Part shown: one piece after another, positions 21,115 to 32,124 of the stretch
Position numbering within the stretch: position 1 is the stretch's first letter
Layout of the letters: every line of letters begins with the position of its first letter
Assembly (NCBI RefSeq): GCF_010183535.1
Contig: NC_071330.1
Span: forward strand, 8,413,717-8,477,716
Direction of reading: 5' to 3'
Length of the DNA: 64,000 nt
DNA from: Caenorhabditis remanei
Taxonomy: Eukaryota; Nematoda; Chromadorea; Rhabditida; Rhabditidae
Notes under the pieces: model-generated
What the model saw: the letters and a program-made list of their open reading frames with translations, nothing else
Told to the model about the DNA's origin: nothing
The model's database searches: none
Made by a program: the position numbers and the translations under genes

Positions 21115-22501
21115 ATGTCTTCAATTCGTCCAATGGAACTCGAAAAGACTCCGTACACTCATGAAGAACCTCTTACTTGTGGAGGAAAAGTGAAGAGATG
21201 GTGCAACAAGTATCTCTTGGAAGGTAAGTTTCAAAATGTTACTTCTCTTTTCACAACTCATTTTAAGGTCAACATCTTGATGATGAACAAGCGAACAAAG
21301 TGGCGAATCTTCCAGAGAATCCAACTTTCGGAGATTTGGTTTTCATTAAATACAGAAAGTTCGTCGCAATGCTCATTCCATTCCTTCTGATTCATGTAAG
21401 TTTTTGAACTGACTAATTTTGAACCGAACTAAAACATTTTAGTGCGTTTGGTGGTCGACTGCAATCCGTCACAATCTCTTCCAATACTATCATGATTACT
21501 GGCACATGCCAGTGACAATGGCTCTCGGTTCATTTGTTGGTGGAATGACTTCTGAAGGATCTGGAGCTGTTGCATTCCCTGTGATGACACTTGCTCTTCA
21601 TATCAAACCAGAAATCGCAAGAGATTTCTCTTTGATGATTCAGTCAATTGGAATGACATCTGCTCTAGTCTGTGTACTCTTCATGAAAGTCAAATTCGAG
21701 CATCGTGCAGTTATCATTGGATGTCTTGGAGCAGTTCCAGGATTCATTGTTGGAGTTCATTACATTGATCCACTCTTCTCTGGACCACAAAAGAAAATGC
21801 TTTTCGTTTCAATCTGGACTGCTTTCGCCTTCGCTTTGGGAATCTTGAATGCTCAAAAGAAGAGATCGACATTCCGTGAAATTCCAGAATTTTGTGCCTG
21901 GAAGGGATGGGTTCTGTTCTTCACTGGAATTATTGGAGGAATCTTCGATGCATTCGCTGGATCTGGAATTGATATTTGCATTTTCTCAGTCATCACCCTG
22001 CTGTTCCGTGTTACTGAGAAGACTGCTACACCAACAACTGTCGTTTTGAAGGGAACAATTGCAGTATTTGGATTCTATTATAGAGCTGTTATGATGGGAG
22101 ATATTGATATTATGGCATGGAGATATTTCGCTGTTTCCATCCCAGTTTCTGCAGCCACTGGACCAATTGGATCATTCTTGGGATCTCATCTTCATCGTCA
22201 AGTTGTTGCTGGATTCGTCTACGTCCTTGAAGCAATTGCCCTTGTCGGATTCCTCTTCACAAGACCAGCATGGCAACTTATTGCCGTTGGAGGTGAGTAA
22301 TGCTCAAATCGCTTCGACAATTCAAATATATTTATATCTAATTCTGATTATGATTTATGTCTATTTTCAGGATGCATTATCCTCGGAGGATTCGTTTTCT
22401 TCTCTGCTCTCTCCAAGGCTGGATCTATTCTCATGAATCGTATCGAAGCCCGTCAACAAAAAGAAGCACAAAAGGCTGGAATCACATCTGGATCTTGCTA
22501 A
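21115..22501 (+). CDS. TauE/SafE-family multi-pass membrane transporter, paralog 1
   Basis: Four exons (21115-21223, 21268-21395, 21443-22292, 22371-22501) give 405 residues. A cytosolic N-terminus (VKRWCNKYLLEG, then FIKYRKFVAML) is followed by about eight hydrophobic segments. Two glycine-rich repeat signatures typical of TauE/SafE permeases are present: GSFVGGMTSEGSGAVAFPVM and FTGIIGGIFDAFAGSGIDIC. Further transmembrane helices follow, then a charged Lys/Glu/Gln tail. Bacterial members export sulfite or sulfoacetate; the substrate of the nematode proteins is unknown to me. Codon use is highly biased (GGA, ATC/ATT, GTC, AAG), implying high expression. The paralog at 25490 shares intron positions, and exons 2 (128 bp) and 3 (850 bp in total) are identical in length. 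A 274-bp segment (21855-22128) is nearly identical to that paralog. Confidence 0.9.
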
Positions 22502-25489
22502 ATTTCTAATTTTCCTCACATTTAGTTCTTACTTCTTGACACCATTTGACACCAACGGGTTTCTTTAATTTGACAGTTTCTCTCCTGTTTTTTGTTTATA
22601 ATTTCTACTTTCAACCCCCTCTATGTGAACATTTTTCCCTGATCTCTAAATTCAGTATTTTCAAATAAATAGTGTAAAAATGATTTGATTTTCAAATATT
22701 CTGATAAAAAAAGGAATTGTCTTGGATAAAACACAGCACAACGTGAAATTCAAGTTTTAGACATCTGACATCTTCACATAATAAGGAAGATAAGAAAATG
22801 TCTCATAATTCAGACAAAAATAATCCTGTGGACATTTACAACATAGTGATTCTGAAATGGTTTATTTGAAAGTTCTCGAAGGGTATACACCCGGTCCAGA
22901 CGATATCGTTTATCAAGTTCTATTATTTTCATATTCCAAATGAATTATCTCGTTGAAAACACTGCCGAATGTTTTATTTTTGAATCTTTGATCAGGTAAT
23001 TCTCATAATCTCTATACATCCCTTTTATGAGTAATCTGTTTCTCTTTCAACGTCATTTCTCTTATGTACCCGAATGTTCTAAATCAATGGGAAGTTCTAA
23101 TAACTCACATCTCGAGGTAAGTGACTGGAATTGATCAAAATATGCAGTGCACTGGATGCACTCTGTTTTTTTGTTGATTGAATGAAATCTATGTAAATGT
23201 TCCAATTTTTTTTAAACCCCAACTCATCTTTTAAACTTTGTTCTGATGTTTGATCAAATTCCAACAATAAACATTAAACAAAAGTAAAAAGCAACTGAAT
23301 TAGCTTCAGATGTATGCTCAAAGCACAAAACCCCGATGCTTCAAAAATAGAAATAAAAAAGGATTGATCTCGTTGATTTATCTCTATAAAACTAGTTCTC
23401 AAGTCTGAAACATTTAGAAAATTGGGTGGTAAACCTTACCAGAATTGTTCATTTGTCGAACTGTAGCATAATAGGATTGGTTTCTCCGACCGGGTGAAAC
23501 GTTTTGAGAACACATTTTGTTTTAATTATGTACCCTTCTCTAAGTAAAAATCATTTGAAAAAAAAGAGACTTGGAAAACATCGGTTTTTTGAGAAGAGAC
23601 AGTTCTGAAAAGGCTTTCCGACGAAAACGGAAAGATGTCACATTAAAAAAAAATTGTCAAACTCAGGTATTTTTGGGCAAGGTGGGGCAACGAAACTTTC
23701 GATTGGGTCATGTGGCCCGTGAATAGAGCACAGTGCCTACAAAAGGGCCACATGGCCCAGTGGGCACTAGTTGGGCACAGGTTGGGCCACAGGCTGAGAG
23801 AAAGGAATAGTTGGTGGATGTGGGCACAGGTTGGGCGCTTGGTGAGGCAGGATGGGCACAGCATGGGCACGAAGTGGGCACAAGTTGAGAAATCGCGCTC
23901 TACTGCACACTCTGATTTTCGTCACAAGTTTTCTTATTTATTTCGTTTCTTTCACAATTTTATAGTCTTTCAATTTTATGCTACTTATTCAAACAGAAGA
24001 TGAAACAATCTACACTCGACTCATCAGGTAAGAGAGTATTTTTTTATTTGTTTTTGTTCAATTTTCATGAAATTTCAGCTGTACAAAAAATTATTTCAAC
24101 AACACAATAATCATCATCAACTATGCTATCCAGCTGCTCACCTTCTTCTATCTTTCACCGTCTTCTATCTTTAAATTTTTTGCATTTATTCTGAATTTTT
24201 TGTTGTAATTTGAACATTTATAGTTTTCACGAAAAATTATTTCCTTCTTCTGTATTCCTATTCTCCATCTCTTGACAATTTCAGTTTATTTTACCCTATT
24301 ACTTTTCATAATTACTGAAATTATTATTATTTTGTGTTTAAATTTGACAAATAAATAGTAGAAAGTACAAATACGTGTAATCTGGTTAATTATATTGCTG
24401 AATGGGAAGGAGCAAAGGGAGCGGAATGCCGCGCGTTGTACCAAATCTGGGCACTTTGCCCATCGAGTGGGCCATGTGGCCCTGAAAATGGGCATAGTGG
24501 CCCTCATGGAATGGGCCACCATGCCCATTTTCAGCGCCACATGGCCCAATTTGAGGGCAACTTGGCCCAAAAATACCTGAGAACCCACTTTCAAGTTTCC
24601 ATCTTTGATTTCATCATGTAGAATAGTTTTATTGAAGCCTAAATGAGAAAGCTTTTGTGATAAAACTGCAAGATTACCAGTAGACAAACCTGACGAGGAG
24701 CCAGTTGAGGAGTTTTCTGAAAAAGTGTAAATGAGCTTTCGAGATTCAATTCTGATTTTTTTTGAATCAGAAGTTCAAAGGTACACATTTTAATGTCGTT
24801 CTCTAACTCAGCTTTCTGTCAAAGAAGTACTCGAAGAACAATTTTTTTTCTGATTTTTAAGACTAATACCTGGATCTAGAGAAACGTTTTCTAATTCCCT
24901 TTGTCACGGGGCAAAGATCTAGGCCACATGTTCCCCATTATACACTCACCAACTGTCATTATTTCAAGCACAAAACACCACTCGTTCTCATCTCCCCTCT
25001 ATCTGAGTTAGCTTCCACCAAGCGGTCGTGGCTCCATTATGCCGCCACATTCAATAAAGATTGATCAATCTCTCATGGATAACCTACATCACAGAACACA
25101 GTTCTCTCGTTAACACGGTTTAAGAGAACGCACTTAAACTCGCGTTACACCTTTCTCTATCGGTTACCAACAGAGACAGGTGATAACATCGTACATTTAG
25201 TGATTGAACCATAACAAAAAGAATCAAACAATCACTTCTTTCCCTAAAAATAGAATTTCTCTTTTCCTCCCCTTGGTCATTCGAATTCATTCAAATCCAA
25301 CCGGGGTTTGTCGTTATCAAAATGAGATATATCATTCAAAACGAAAAGACAATTGGTCTTTCAACTTTCAACGTTCAACGATGAATTCATTTCGTCATCA
25401 TTTCCGTTTGTCTATTTACAGTACTCCTCAAAAAAGTATAAAAAGAAAGACAATGGAATGGGGGGTTGAGTCATTTTCATTTATCAATT
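22502..25489. other. Spacer between the TauE/SafE paralogs
   Basis: About 3 kb. It holds the paralog 1 3' UTR (AATAAA near 22664), a 0.9-kb inverted-repeat element (23662-24581) and the paralog 2 upstream region, with AGGTGATAAC near 25179. Apparent reading frames rich in Gly/His/Met/Trp are by-products of the GGGCAC-type repeat. No other gene is supported. Confidence 0.55.
23662..24581. mobile_element. Inverted-repeat element with G/C-rich hexamer minisatellite arms
   Basis: The left end reads CTCAGGTATTTTTGGGC and the right end is its reverse complement GCCCAAAAATACCTGAG. Just inside each end lies about 200 bp of degenerate repeats of GTGGGCAC, TGGGCCA and CATGGCCC type (23690-23885 and 24435-24565). 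The centre (about 23890-24400) is AT-rich with no transposase. No certain target-site duplication was found. Confidence 0.7.
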
Positions 25490-26894
25490 ATGGTTCAGCT
25501 ATATTCAGAAAATATCAAGAGTGACCACGAAGTAATGGATCAAAATAAAGAAATTTCGAAGAAAGAGAAACTTAAAATTTGGTGCAAGAAGTATCTGTTA
25601 GAAGGTGAGTCTGAAAGTTATCAATTTGAACAATCCCGTTTATTTTCAGGTCAAACTCTTGACGACAAGCAAGCGGGAAAAGTTGAAAATTTTCCAGATA
25701 ATCCGACAATTAAAGATTTAATTTTTATAAAATACAGAAAATGGGTTGCCATGCTTATACCAATGACACTTATTCATGTCAGTCCCATGTCCTTTTCTTT
25801 TTGTTCATCATTCGAATTTCAGATTATTTGGTGGTCTGTGGCCATTCGATATAATCTATTTCAATGGTATCCAACATATTGGCATATGCCTGTTGTTATG
25901 ATTCTTGGATCAGTGATCGGAGGAATGACTTCAGAAGGAGCTGGAGCTGTTGCGTTCCCTGTAATGACACTCGCTCTTCATATTGATCCAAAAATTGCTA
26001 GAGATTTTGCATTGATGATGCAGAGTATTGGTGAGTTATTTTAGTTATTCAATCAAGAAGATGCTATTTTCAGGAATGACATCTGCCCTGATTTGTGTGA
26101 TTATAATGAAAGTGGAATTTGAAATTCGTGCTGTGATACTAGGATGCCTTGGAGCAATTCCTGGATTCATAATTGGTGTTCATTGGATTGATCCATTACT
26201 TTCTGGTCCACAGAAGAAAATGCTTTTTGTTTCCATTTGGACAGCATTTGCATTATCACTTGGAATTTTAAATTCGCAAAAGAAGAGATCGACATTCCGT
26301 GAAATTCCAGAATTCTGTGCCTGGAAGGGATGGGTTCTGTTCTTCACTGGAATCATTGGAGGAATCTTCGATGCATTCGCTGGATCTGGAATTGATATTT
26401 GCATTTTCTCAGTCATCACCCTGTTGTTCCGTGTTACTGAGAAGACTGCTACACCAACAACTGTCGTTTTGAAGGGAACAATTGCTGTGTTTGGATTCTA
26501 TTATAGAGCTGTTATGATGGGAGATATTGATATTATGGCATGGAGATATTTTTCGGTTACTGTACCAATCTCAGCTTGTGGGGGACCGATTGGATCATTT
26601 CTAGGATCGCATTTACATCGACAACTAGTTGCTAGCTTTGTATATATTCTGGAAGCAATAGCTCTTGTAGGATTTTTGTTAACTGAACCAGGATGGCAGT
26701 TGATAGTTATCGGGAGTAAGCTCAGCAAAAGAATCGTTTCAATAATTTCATATTTTTCAGCTGTTATCATAATAGGATGTTTCGTTTTCTTCTCAATCGT
26801 ATCAAAAGTTGGTTCAGTTCTCATGGAGCATTCAAATGAAGAGAAAGAAAATCCGTTGCGAAATATGGAAGAACAGAAAACGGGTCAACAATAA
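25490..26894 (+). CDS. TauE/SafE-family multi-pass membrane transporter, paralog 2
   Basis: Five exons (25490-25604, 25650-25777, 25823-26030, 26074-26715, 26761-26894) give 408 residues. The domain plan is the same as paralog 1: KIWCKKYLLEG, FIKYRKWVAML, GSVIGGMTSEGAGAVAFPVM, the second Gly-rich repeat and a charged C-terminal tail. An extra 43-bp intron interrupts the MQSIG/MTSA position that is continuous in paralog 1; otherwise the exons align (208+642=850). Codon use is AT-rich and relaxed except for 26278-26551. There it switches to paralog 1-like codons and differs from paralog 1 at only five bases by my count. This points to gene conversion from paralog 1. The substrate is unknown. 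Confidence 0.9.
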
Positions 26895-27579
26895 ATCTCA
26901 TGTTTTTATCATAATGAATATATCTTCTTCTCATTACTTTTCCTTCAAAACTTCTCTTTTCCCCATGAAAAGCGAATATTAGCTGCGTGCTGGTTACCAT
27001 AGAAACCGTTTCGAAAAAGAGAAAGAGTAATATCGACTTCTTTTATTCTATGCTCTCTCGCTCTCTTTTTCACAACATTCACTTCTTTTTTCTCAGTCCG
27101 TTCGAGCTCTTTTATTATCGAATACGTTTCTTTCAAGATTTTCTCCGTTTTTCATTGCTCATTGCGCATTGAATTGAGTAATCCGACAGTTTTATTACCA
27201 GTCTCCGGTAGAGAAATTTATGCGTTTCGGTACCCTTTTTATATAATCCTTCTCTATTCTTCACGCCGGATTAGAAGAAGATTCGACAGGCGGAAACTGT
27301 CAAAAGAGGGGTTAATTGCGCAATTTTCGCAAGGAACACGGTAGTTTTTAGGAAAATATCTGAGATTTTACAGTTATTTAATTTCGAAAATTCGTTAGAC
27401 TTCTACAGTTTAGACCGTCTGTCAGACAGCCTCAAACCATCTGTCAAACTCTCAATTCTTCTTTTGACACAGACCTTTTTGAACTCTCGCCGAAAAGGTC
27501 ACCTCCAATCTGTCATTTATTGCTTATTGACAGCTGATGAATCTCTTTTTTTTTTTCAAAAATTCCTCTTCAGAAGAAA
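26895..27579. other. Intergenic between TauE/SafE paralog 2 and arl-6
   Basis: It holds the X-box at 26993 and otherwise AT-rich sequence with pyrimidine tracts. A CCTCTTCAG trans-splice-type acceptor lies immediately before the arl-6 ATG. The upstream gene's poly(A) region is presumably at its left edge. Confidence 0.5.
26993..27006 (+). promoter_or_regulatory. X-box (DAF-19/RFX site)
   Basis: GTTACCATAGAAAC fits every position of the nematode X-box consensus RYYNYYWWRRNRAC. X-boxes drive ciliary genes through the RFX factor DAF-19. The next gene downstream is arl-6, a Bardet-Biedl cilium gene, with its ATG 574 bp away. That is farther than the usual 50-250 bp, but no other gene intervenes and the site lies past the end of the upstream gene. 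Confidence 0.65.
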
Positions 27580-28486
27580 ATGGGATTCTTCTCATCTCTC
27601 TCGAGTTTATTTGGAATGGGGAAGAAGAATGTGAGCATTGTCGTCGTGGGTCTTGACAATTCGGGAAAGGTTTGGCACTAAGAAAAGATCAACGAATTCA
27701 AGTTTCATGATTTCAGACAACAATTCTGAACCATTTGAAAACTCCAGACACAAGAAGTCAACAAATTGTTCCAACTGTCGGACATGTGGTCACACATTTC
27801 AGCACTCAAAACATCAGTTTTCAAGCATTCGATATGGCTGGACAAAGTGGGAATTGACTGATTTCTTCTGAAAGTCATATTTTGCATTTTTAGTGAAATA
27901 CCGTAGTGCATGGGAGAGTTTCTTCAGCTCGGCTTCAGGAGTCATCTTCGTTTTGGACAGTTCTGATCGTATTCGAATGGAATTGTTGAAAGATGAATTA
28001 TGGATGGTAATGGATCATAAAGACGTAGCTTCCCGTGGGGTAAGTTCATGACAGAATAACTCTTTTGATGTTAAGATTCCAAGATAGAAGAGAAGATTTC
28101 TGCTGCTAGGTAAATTTATGACTGGGAAAGGAAACGCCTAGCAGAGGGAAAAGTTGTAAAGAATAATACAAAGATTTCCCACAGGCAAAATTTCCCAAAA
28201 AGGACTAGATTACAGTATCATACAAGCCGATACCAAATTTAATAAATACACGTAATAAATTTACTAAAAATTCATACAGATTCCCGTTGTTATCTTGGCA
28301 AACAAGATGGATATCCCTGGAGCAATGACCGCAGCGGATATCACGACAGCTCTTGGTTTGAATCTTCATCGAAGCGGAACATGGTCAATTCACTCAACTT
28401 GTGGATTAACTGGAGATGGATTGGACAAAGCAATGCAACAACTTTCAACAGAAGTTCTCAAATGCCTGGAAGCCAGAAAGTCCTAG
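27580..28486 (+). CDS. arl-6: ARL-6 (ARL6/BBS3) small GTPase
   Basis: Four exons (27580-27669, 27717-27846, 27894-28039, 28280-28486) give 190 residues, the normal ARL6 length. The G motifs are intact: P-loop GLDNSGKTT (G1), PTVG in switch I, DMAGQ (G3), NKMD (G4) and STCGLTGDG in the G5 region. The start MGFFSSLSSLFGMGKKN is an amphipathic ARF/ARL N-terminal helix. In the family, GTP-bound ARL6 recruits the BBSome coat to membranes for ciliary trafficking in sensory neurons. Likely regulation by DAF-19 is suggested by the X-box upstream. The third intron (28040-28279) is the only long one. Confidence 0.95.
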
Positions 28487-29283
28487 ATAATCTATTTCAT
28501 GAATTCAACGTCTGAAATCATCGAAAATATTCTATTCATGTAATCCTAAACTATTATTTCTTCTCTTTTGATCGCTCTTCCATATATTTTTCTCCCTCTT
28601 CTCGAATACATAAAAACATTAGCACGAGAGATCTTACTAATTGTTTATATCACTTTCCGTCGGAGCAATTCGTCGGCTTTGTGTCAAAAGATGCGCGAAA
28701 GAAATCGGAGAACAGACACCCCATGGAGGAGAAGAAGTGCCGATCCCGAGGCTTTTTCTTTATTCCTTCCGCAAGTCGATCGTAAATGTGAGTATCAAGC
28801 TGTGGTATCCATAAATATCGGTATCTCATTACAAAAAAGAGAGATGAACACTTACATTATACAGAAGAAGAAAAAGAAAGATTCGCGTGTTTTGTATTTT
28901 GCCGCACACTAATCCCCACTAAGATGAGTGGTTGCGCCACCCGTCTTGTGAAATGGACCTGTGAAAAGTTTTACAGCTTAAATAAACAAGATGAGGAGAA
29001 TTTAAGATTACTGTGGAATAGTTTAGTTCAGCAAACGTGAGAATCATAACTATGCTCCACTCTGATCAGCTGACAAACAGATTATAATAAAAACGTTTAA
29101 AACAAAAACGTGTCCTTTTGGACCTGTGTGACAGTAAAATATATTGAATGAGGATGCCAAAAGACGACGTGTCGAAAATTGAGCACGTCCACCAATCTTT
29201 TTGACTGCTTCAGTTTTGTCTTATTGTACTCTAACGTAAGAATGGAACCCCTTGACAAATATATATGTTGCTTTTTTTTCAGA
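28487..29283. other. Intergenic, nothing firm
   Basis: About 0.8 kb between arl-6 and the zinc-finger gene. A GC-richer patch at 28650-28790 could hold an upstream exon ending at GTGAGT near 28787, but it does not splice in frame to the next gene. A TTTTTTTTCAG trans-splice acceptor lies immediately before 29284. Confidence 0.4.
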
Positions 29284-30452
29284 ATGAGTCAACAATCAAA
29301 TGAGAAGAGCTTGATTCAACAGCCAACAGGAGCAGTACCCAATGTAACTTTGATTTTTGCGATTTTCAGTTTCTTGAGAGCATATTATAGATTGAAGATA
29401 CTCCCTCAGTGTCGGTCATTCAACAACACAATGCTCTGAATATGATGAAGCAACAGGCTCTTCAAAAACTGAATAGAGCAGGTGGAAGTCTTCAAAACAT
29501 GAATCCTATTTCACCGTATCCGTGGAATCAATCTAATTCAATGATGATGAGACAACAGTCTACAGGTTTAGAACAAGCGGTGAGTACGGTCAAAATCAAA
29601 TTCTTCGAGGAACGACGTAATCAAAGTCCTATTTTTTCCCAGAATGAAATTTTGATTTCCAGCTGCTCAAATCAATTGAAATGATGACTGCTCAATCAGC
29701 TTTTTTTGCTCCAATGGCTCAGACAGCAATGAATTTAAATCTAATGATGATCAAACTACACGAAGAGAGTCGAGAGGAACGTAAAAGAATTGAAGAGGGC
29801 CATAGAGCAGAAAGACAAAAGGCTGATGAGAGACATTACGAACACATTTCTAATTTCGTTGCTCAATTCACTAAAGTTGTATCATCTCTTCAAAATCAAA
29901 ATGGTTCAATTATCCAAAGTGGAGAATCTCAGATTAATAATGCAACATCATCTGAACAAACTAAATCAAAAACTCAGTCGCCTCCGCCTTCTTTGAAACG
30001 AACGTCTTCTTCATCTAATTCAAAAAGATCAAAATCCCCACCAGCCAAGAAGATATCTTTGGACCGATCTCGTATTGCAGAAAAGACCGGAATTCCGGTC
30101 TCTCCTGGATCTCGATCTGAAAATTCTGAACAAAATTTGGAGAGTAAACGTAGCCATCCAAAGTATTAGCCTCCCTTTTTATGAAATGCATATTATTTTT
30201 TTCCAGAAAGAATGTGTTAATTAGTCAAGTAATTATTGGTAAAGGCACTGGGTACAATGAGGTTCGTTTTATTTTCATCTTGCGTATATAAATGAAACAG
30301 CTTTATAGGCTCTCAAAAAGTTCACCAGTTATCGATGTTTATTCTGTCCAATTGGATTTTCAACTGAGAACAAACTGATAGAACACTGCGAATCTGTCCA
30401 TAAAAATGTTCTCAACAACAAGAAATCTAGACGCATACATTCCAGCAAATAA
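29284..30452 (+). CDS. Uncharacterised nuclear-type protein with coiled coil and one C-terminal zinc finger
   Basis: Five exons (29284-29343, 29391-29579, 29663-30162, 30207-30261, 30309-30452) give 315 residues. The N-terminal half is Gln/Asn/Met-rich. A charged helix (EESREERKRIEEGHRAERQK, about residues 115-150) looks like a coiled coil. A Ser/Pro/Lys-rich tract (KRSKSPPAKK) resembles a nuclear localisation signal. Near the C-terminus a single C2H2-like finger, YRCLFCPIGF then LIEHCESVH, has C-x2-C and H-x4-H spacing. It lies between arl-6 and pal-1 in the same orientation. I do not know a functional name. DNA- or RNA-binding is possible but only inferred. Confidence 0.8.
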
Positions 30453-32124
30453 TGATTCTATCATATTGTATCCATTATTCAACTTGTTTTTATGTACTTC
30501 AATTTCAACAATTAATTTCTCTTACGTATCTTCCGGAGTAGAATAAAGTCATGATTTTCTTGCTTATTACCAGTCAGGTATAATATCTTCACAGTGGGTG
30601 GTAATAAATATGAAACCAACTCTTCTTCAGGCGGTGCGATAACTGTACAAAGAGAGAGAAGAGAGACGGTATTACGCAATATGCAGCTGGGTCGAATACA
30701 GGTCAAAACTGATACGGGTTTCGAACTGAAATTAAATAGATCAGAGTTGATGATTCTGAGTGCGATACTTCTCAATGTCGAGAAAGTTCATTACATATTT
30801 CCCAGATCGTAAACGTTTTAATAACCCATCTTGTTTATGCACCTATTGGCTCCTCCTTTCTGAATACAAATAATCGGTATCACTTCAACCGAATCATATC
30901 GAAATGGTGATTTCTATAAAAATGCAGAGTAATAACTTATTTCGGAACTTGAAGCTGCAATAAACGAATAATAATAATGCTTGAAACAACTCGAGAATAA
31001 ATTCAGTTCCGATTAGGTAAATGTTTAAACTTGAACAATTCACATGACAGTGATAAGGAATACTTTTTTTGGGTACCGTAGTCTTCCCTCCACATGCATC
31101 TGTCAATTACGAACTCAATGTTTCTTGTTTGCTGCAAAGGTTGCCATTTCGAACACGAACGATTCCACTATTTTTCTTTCTCAAATGAGCATTTTTTGGG
31201 AGCCAACGTACCCGATGGGGTCGATAGCTAATAGACTTACAATTATTTGGACTGGTAGATCAAAAAGAAGGTGAGTCAAAATGTTTTCTCCAATTGAAAT
31301 CAGCGGCATTTCGAATGAAATTAAAGATTTTTGCTTCGTTCGTTCCCATTTTCCCGAAAATGTCTTCAATTTTTAAACTCAAAGTTTGTATCTTTTATTC
31401 AAGTTTGGCTAAAATCTTCCGAAATTCGATTGAACGAATCCGGTATTTTTCAATGAATGCAGAGTTGCGGCCGTTTTTTGAAATGTTCGTTGCGCCTTTA
31501 AATTTCAATCTTTCCTTGGGTTTTGTGAATTTTTTCTTTAAGTTTCTCTTTCTTTTCTCTTTTCGTGGTTCTTCTTTTGAAGAATAATCGCTGGAAATCT
31601 AAGAAAATGTATCGTATTCGGTTAAATTTACTGTTTTAATGGATCTACCCACGAAGAAAACTTGCCTACCCACGAACGCAAAATAATGCATTTTTATGGC
31701 ACAAAAATGCATTAAATTGAATTCGTGAATAGAATTAAATTGCATTAAATGGTACAAGTTTTCTTCGTGGGTAGATCCATAACTGTTTTAATACTTTAGC
31801 TAAATTTTTGTCACCTGCATTTTTATTTTTCAGTTTATTTGACTGCCGTTATTCGTCTGTTTAGTGATCGTAAACGTGATCTGCTCCTTCGCGAACGTCG
31901 CTGTGTCGTAAATCAATCTCTTCTCATCTCTGATAATCTCCGCCCATCGAAGGCTCTCTGAGTTAAGGTGCGTAGGAGAAATGGGCGGAGCTGAGTAGAC
32001 ACATTGAGCATAGGGAAAAGCGTATTTATTGTTTCTTTTATTATCCGAAACAAGTAAATGACAAACTTGTATCTGCCACTTTTATCTCTTTAATATATCT
32101 AATTTCATGATTACGGGTTTCAGA
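30453..32124. other. pal-1 upstream region
   Basis: About 1.7 kb holding the zinc-finger gene's 3' end, a short Mutator-like MITE (31639-31780) and the pal-1 5' region. A GGGTTTCAG acceptor lies just before the pal-1 ATG, suggesting trans-splicing. Weak reading frames on both strands near 30520-30810 and 31290-31590 lack splice context and are not called. Confidence 0.45.
31639..31780. mobile_element. Short hairpin MITE with 9-bp target duplication
   Basis: 26-bp perfect terminal inverted repeats (outer part ATGGATCTACCCACGAAG) surround a centre of about 90 bp rich in AAATGCATTAAA. ACTGTTTTA occurs immediately to the left (31630-31638) and one base past the right end (31782-31790). This is consistent with a 9-10-bp target duplication of Mutator-like elements. 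Confidence 0.7.

Noticed and set aside
23643..24687. Frames rich in Gly, His, Trp and Met near the GGGCAC repeats
   Set aside because: Products of the G/C-rich minisatellite inside the inverted-repeat element, without splice sites or conserved start.
28568..28912. Possible coding exon MRERNRRTDTPWRRRS with a GTGAGT donor near 28787
   Set aside because: It does not splice in frame to the next gene; joining to the acceptor at 29282 gives an immediate stop.
30512..31590. Overlapping frames on both strands before pal-1
   Set aside because: Low-complexity residues, no phase-consistent introns and no recognisable motif; left as upstream sequence.
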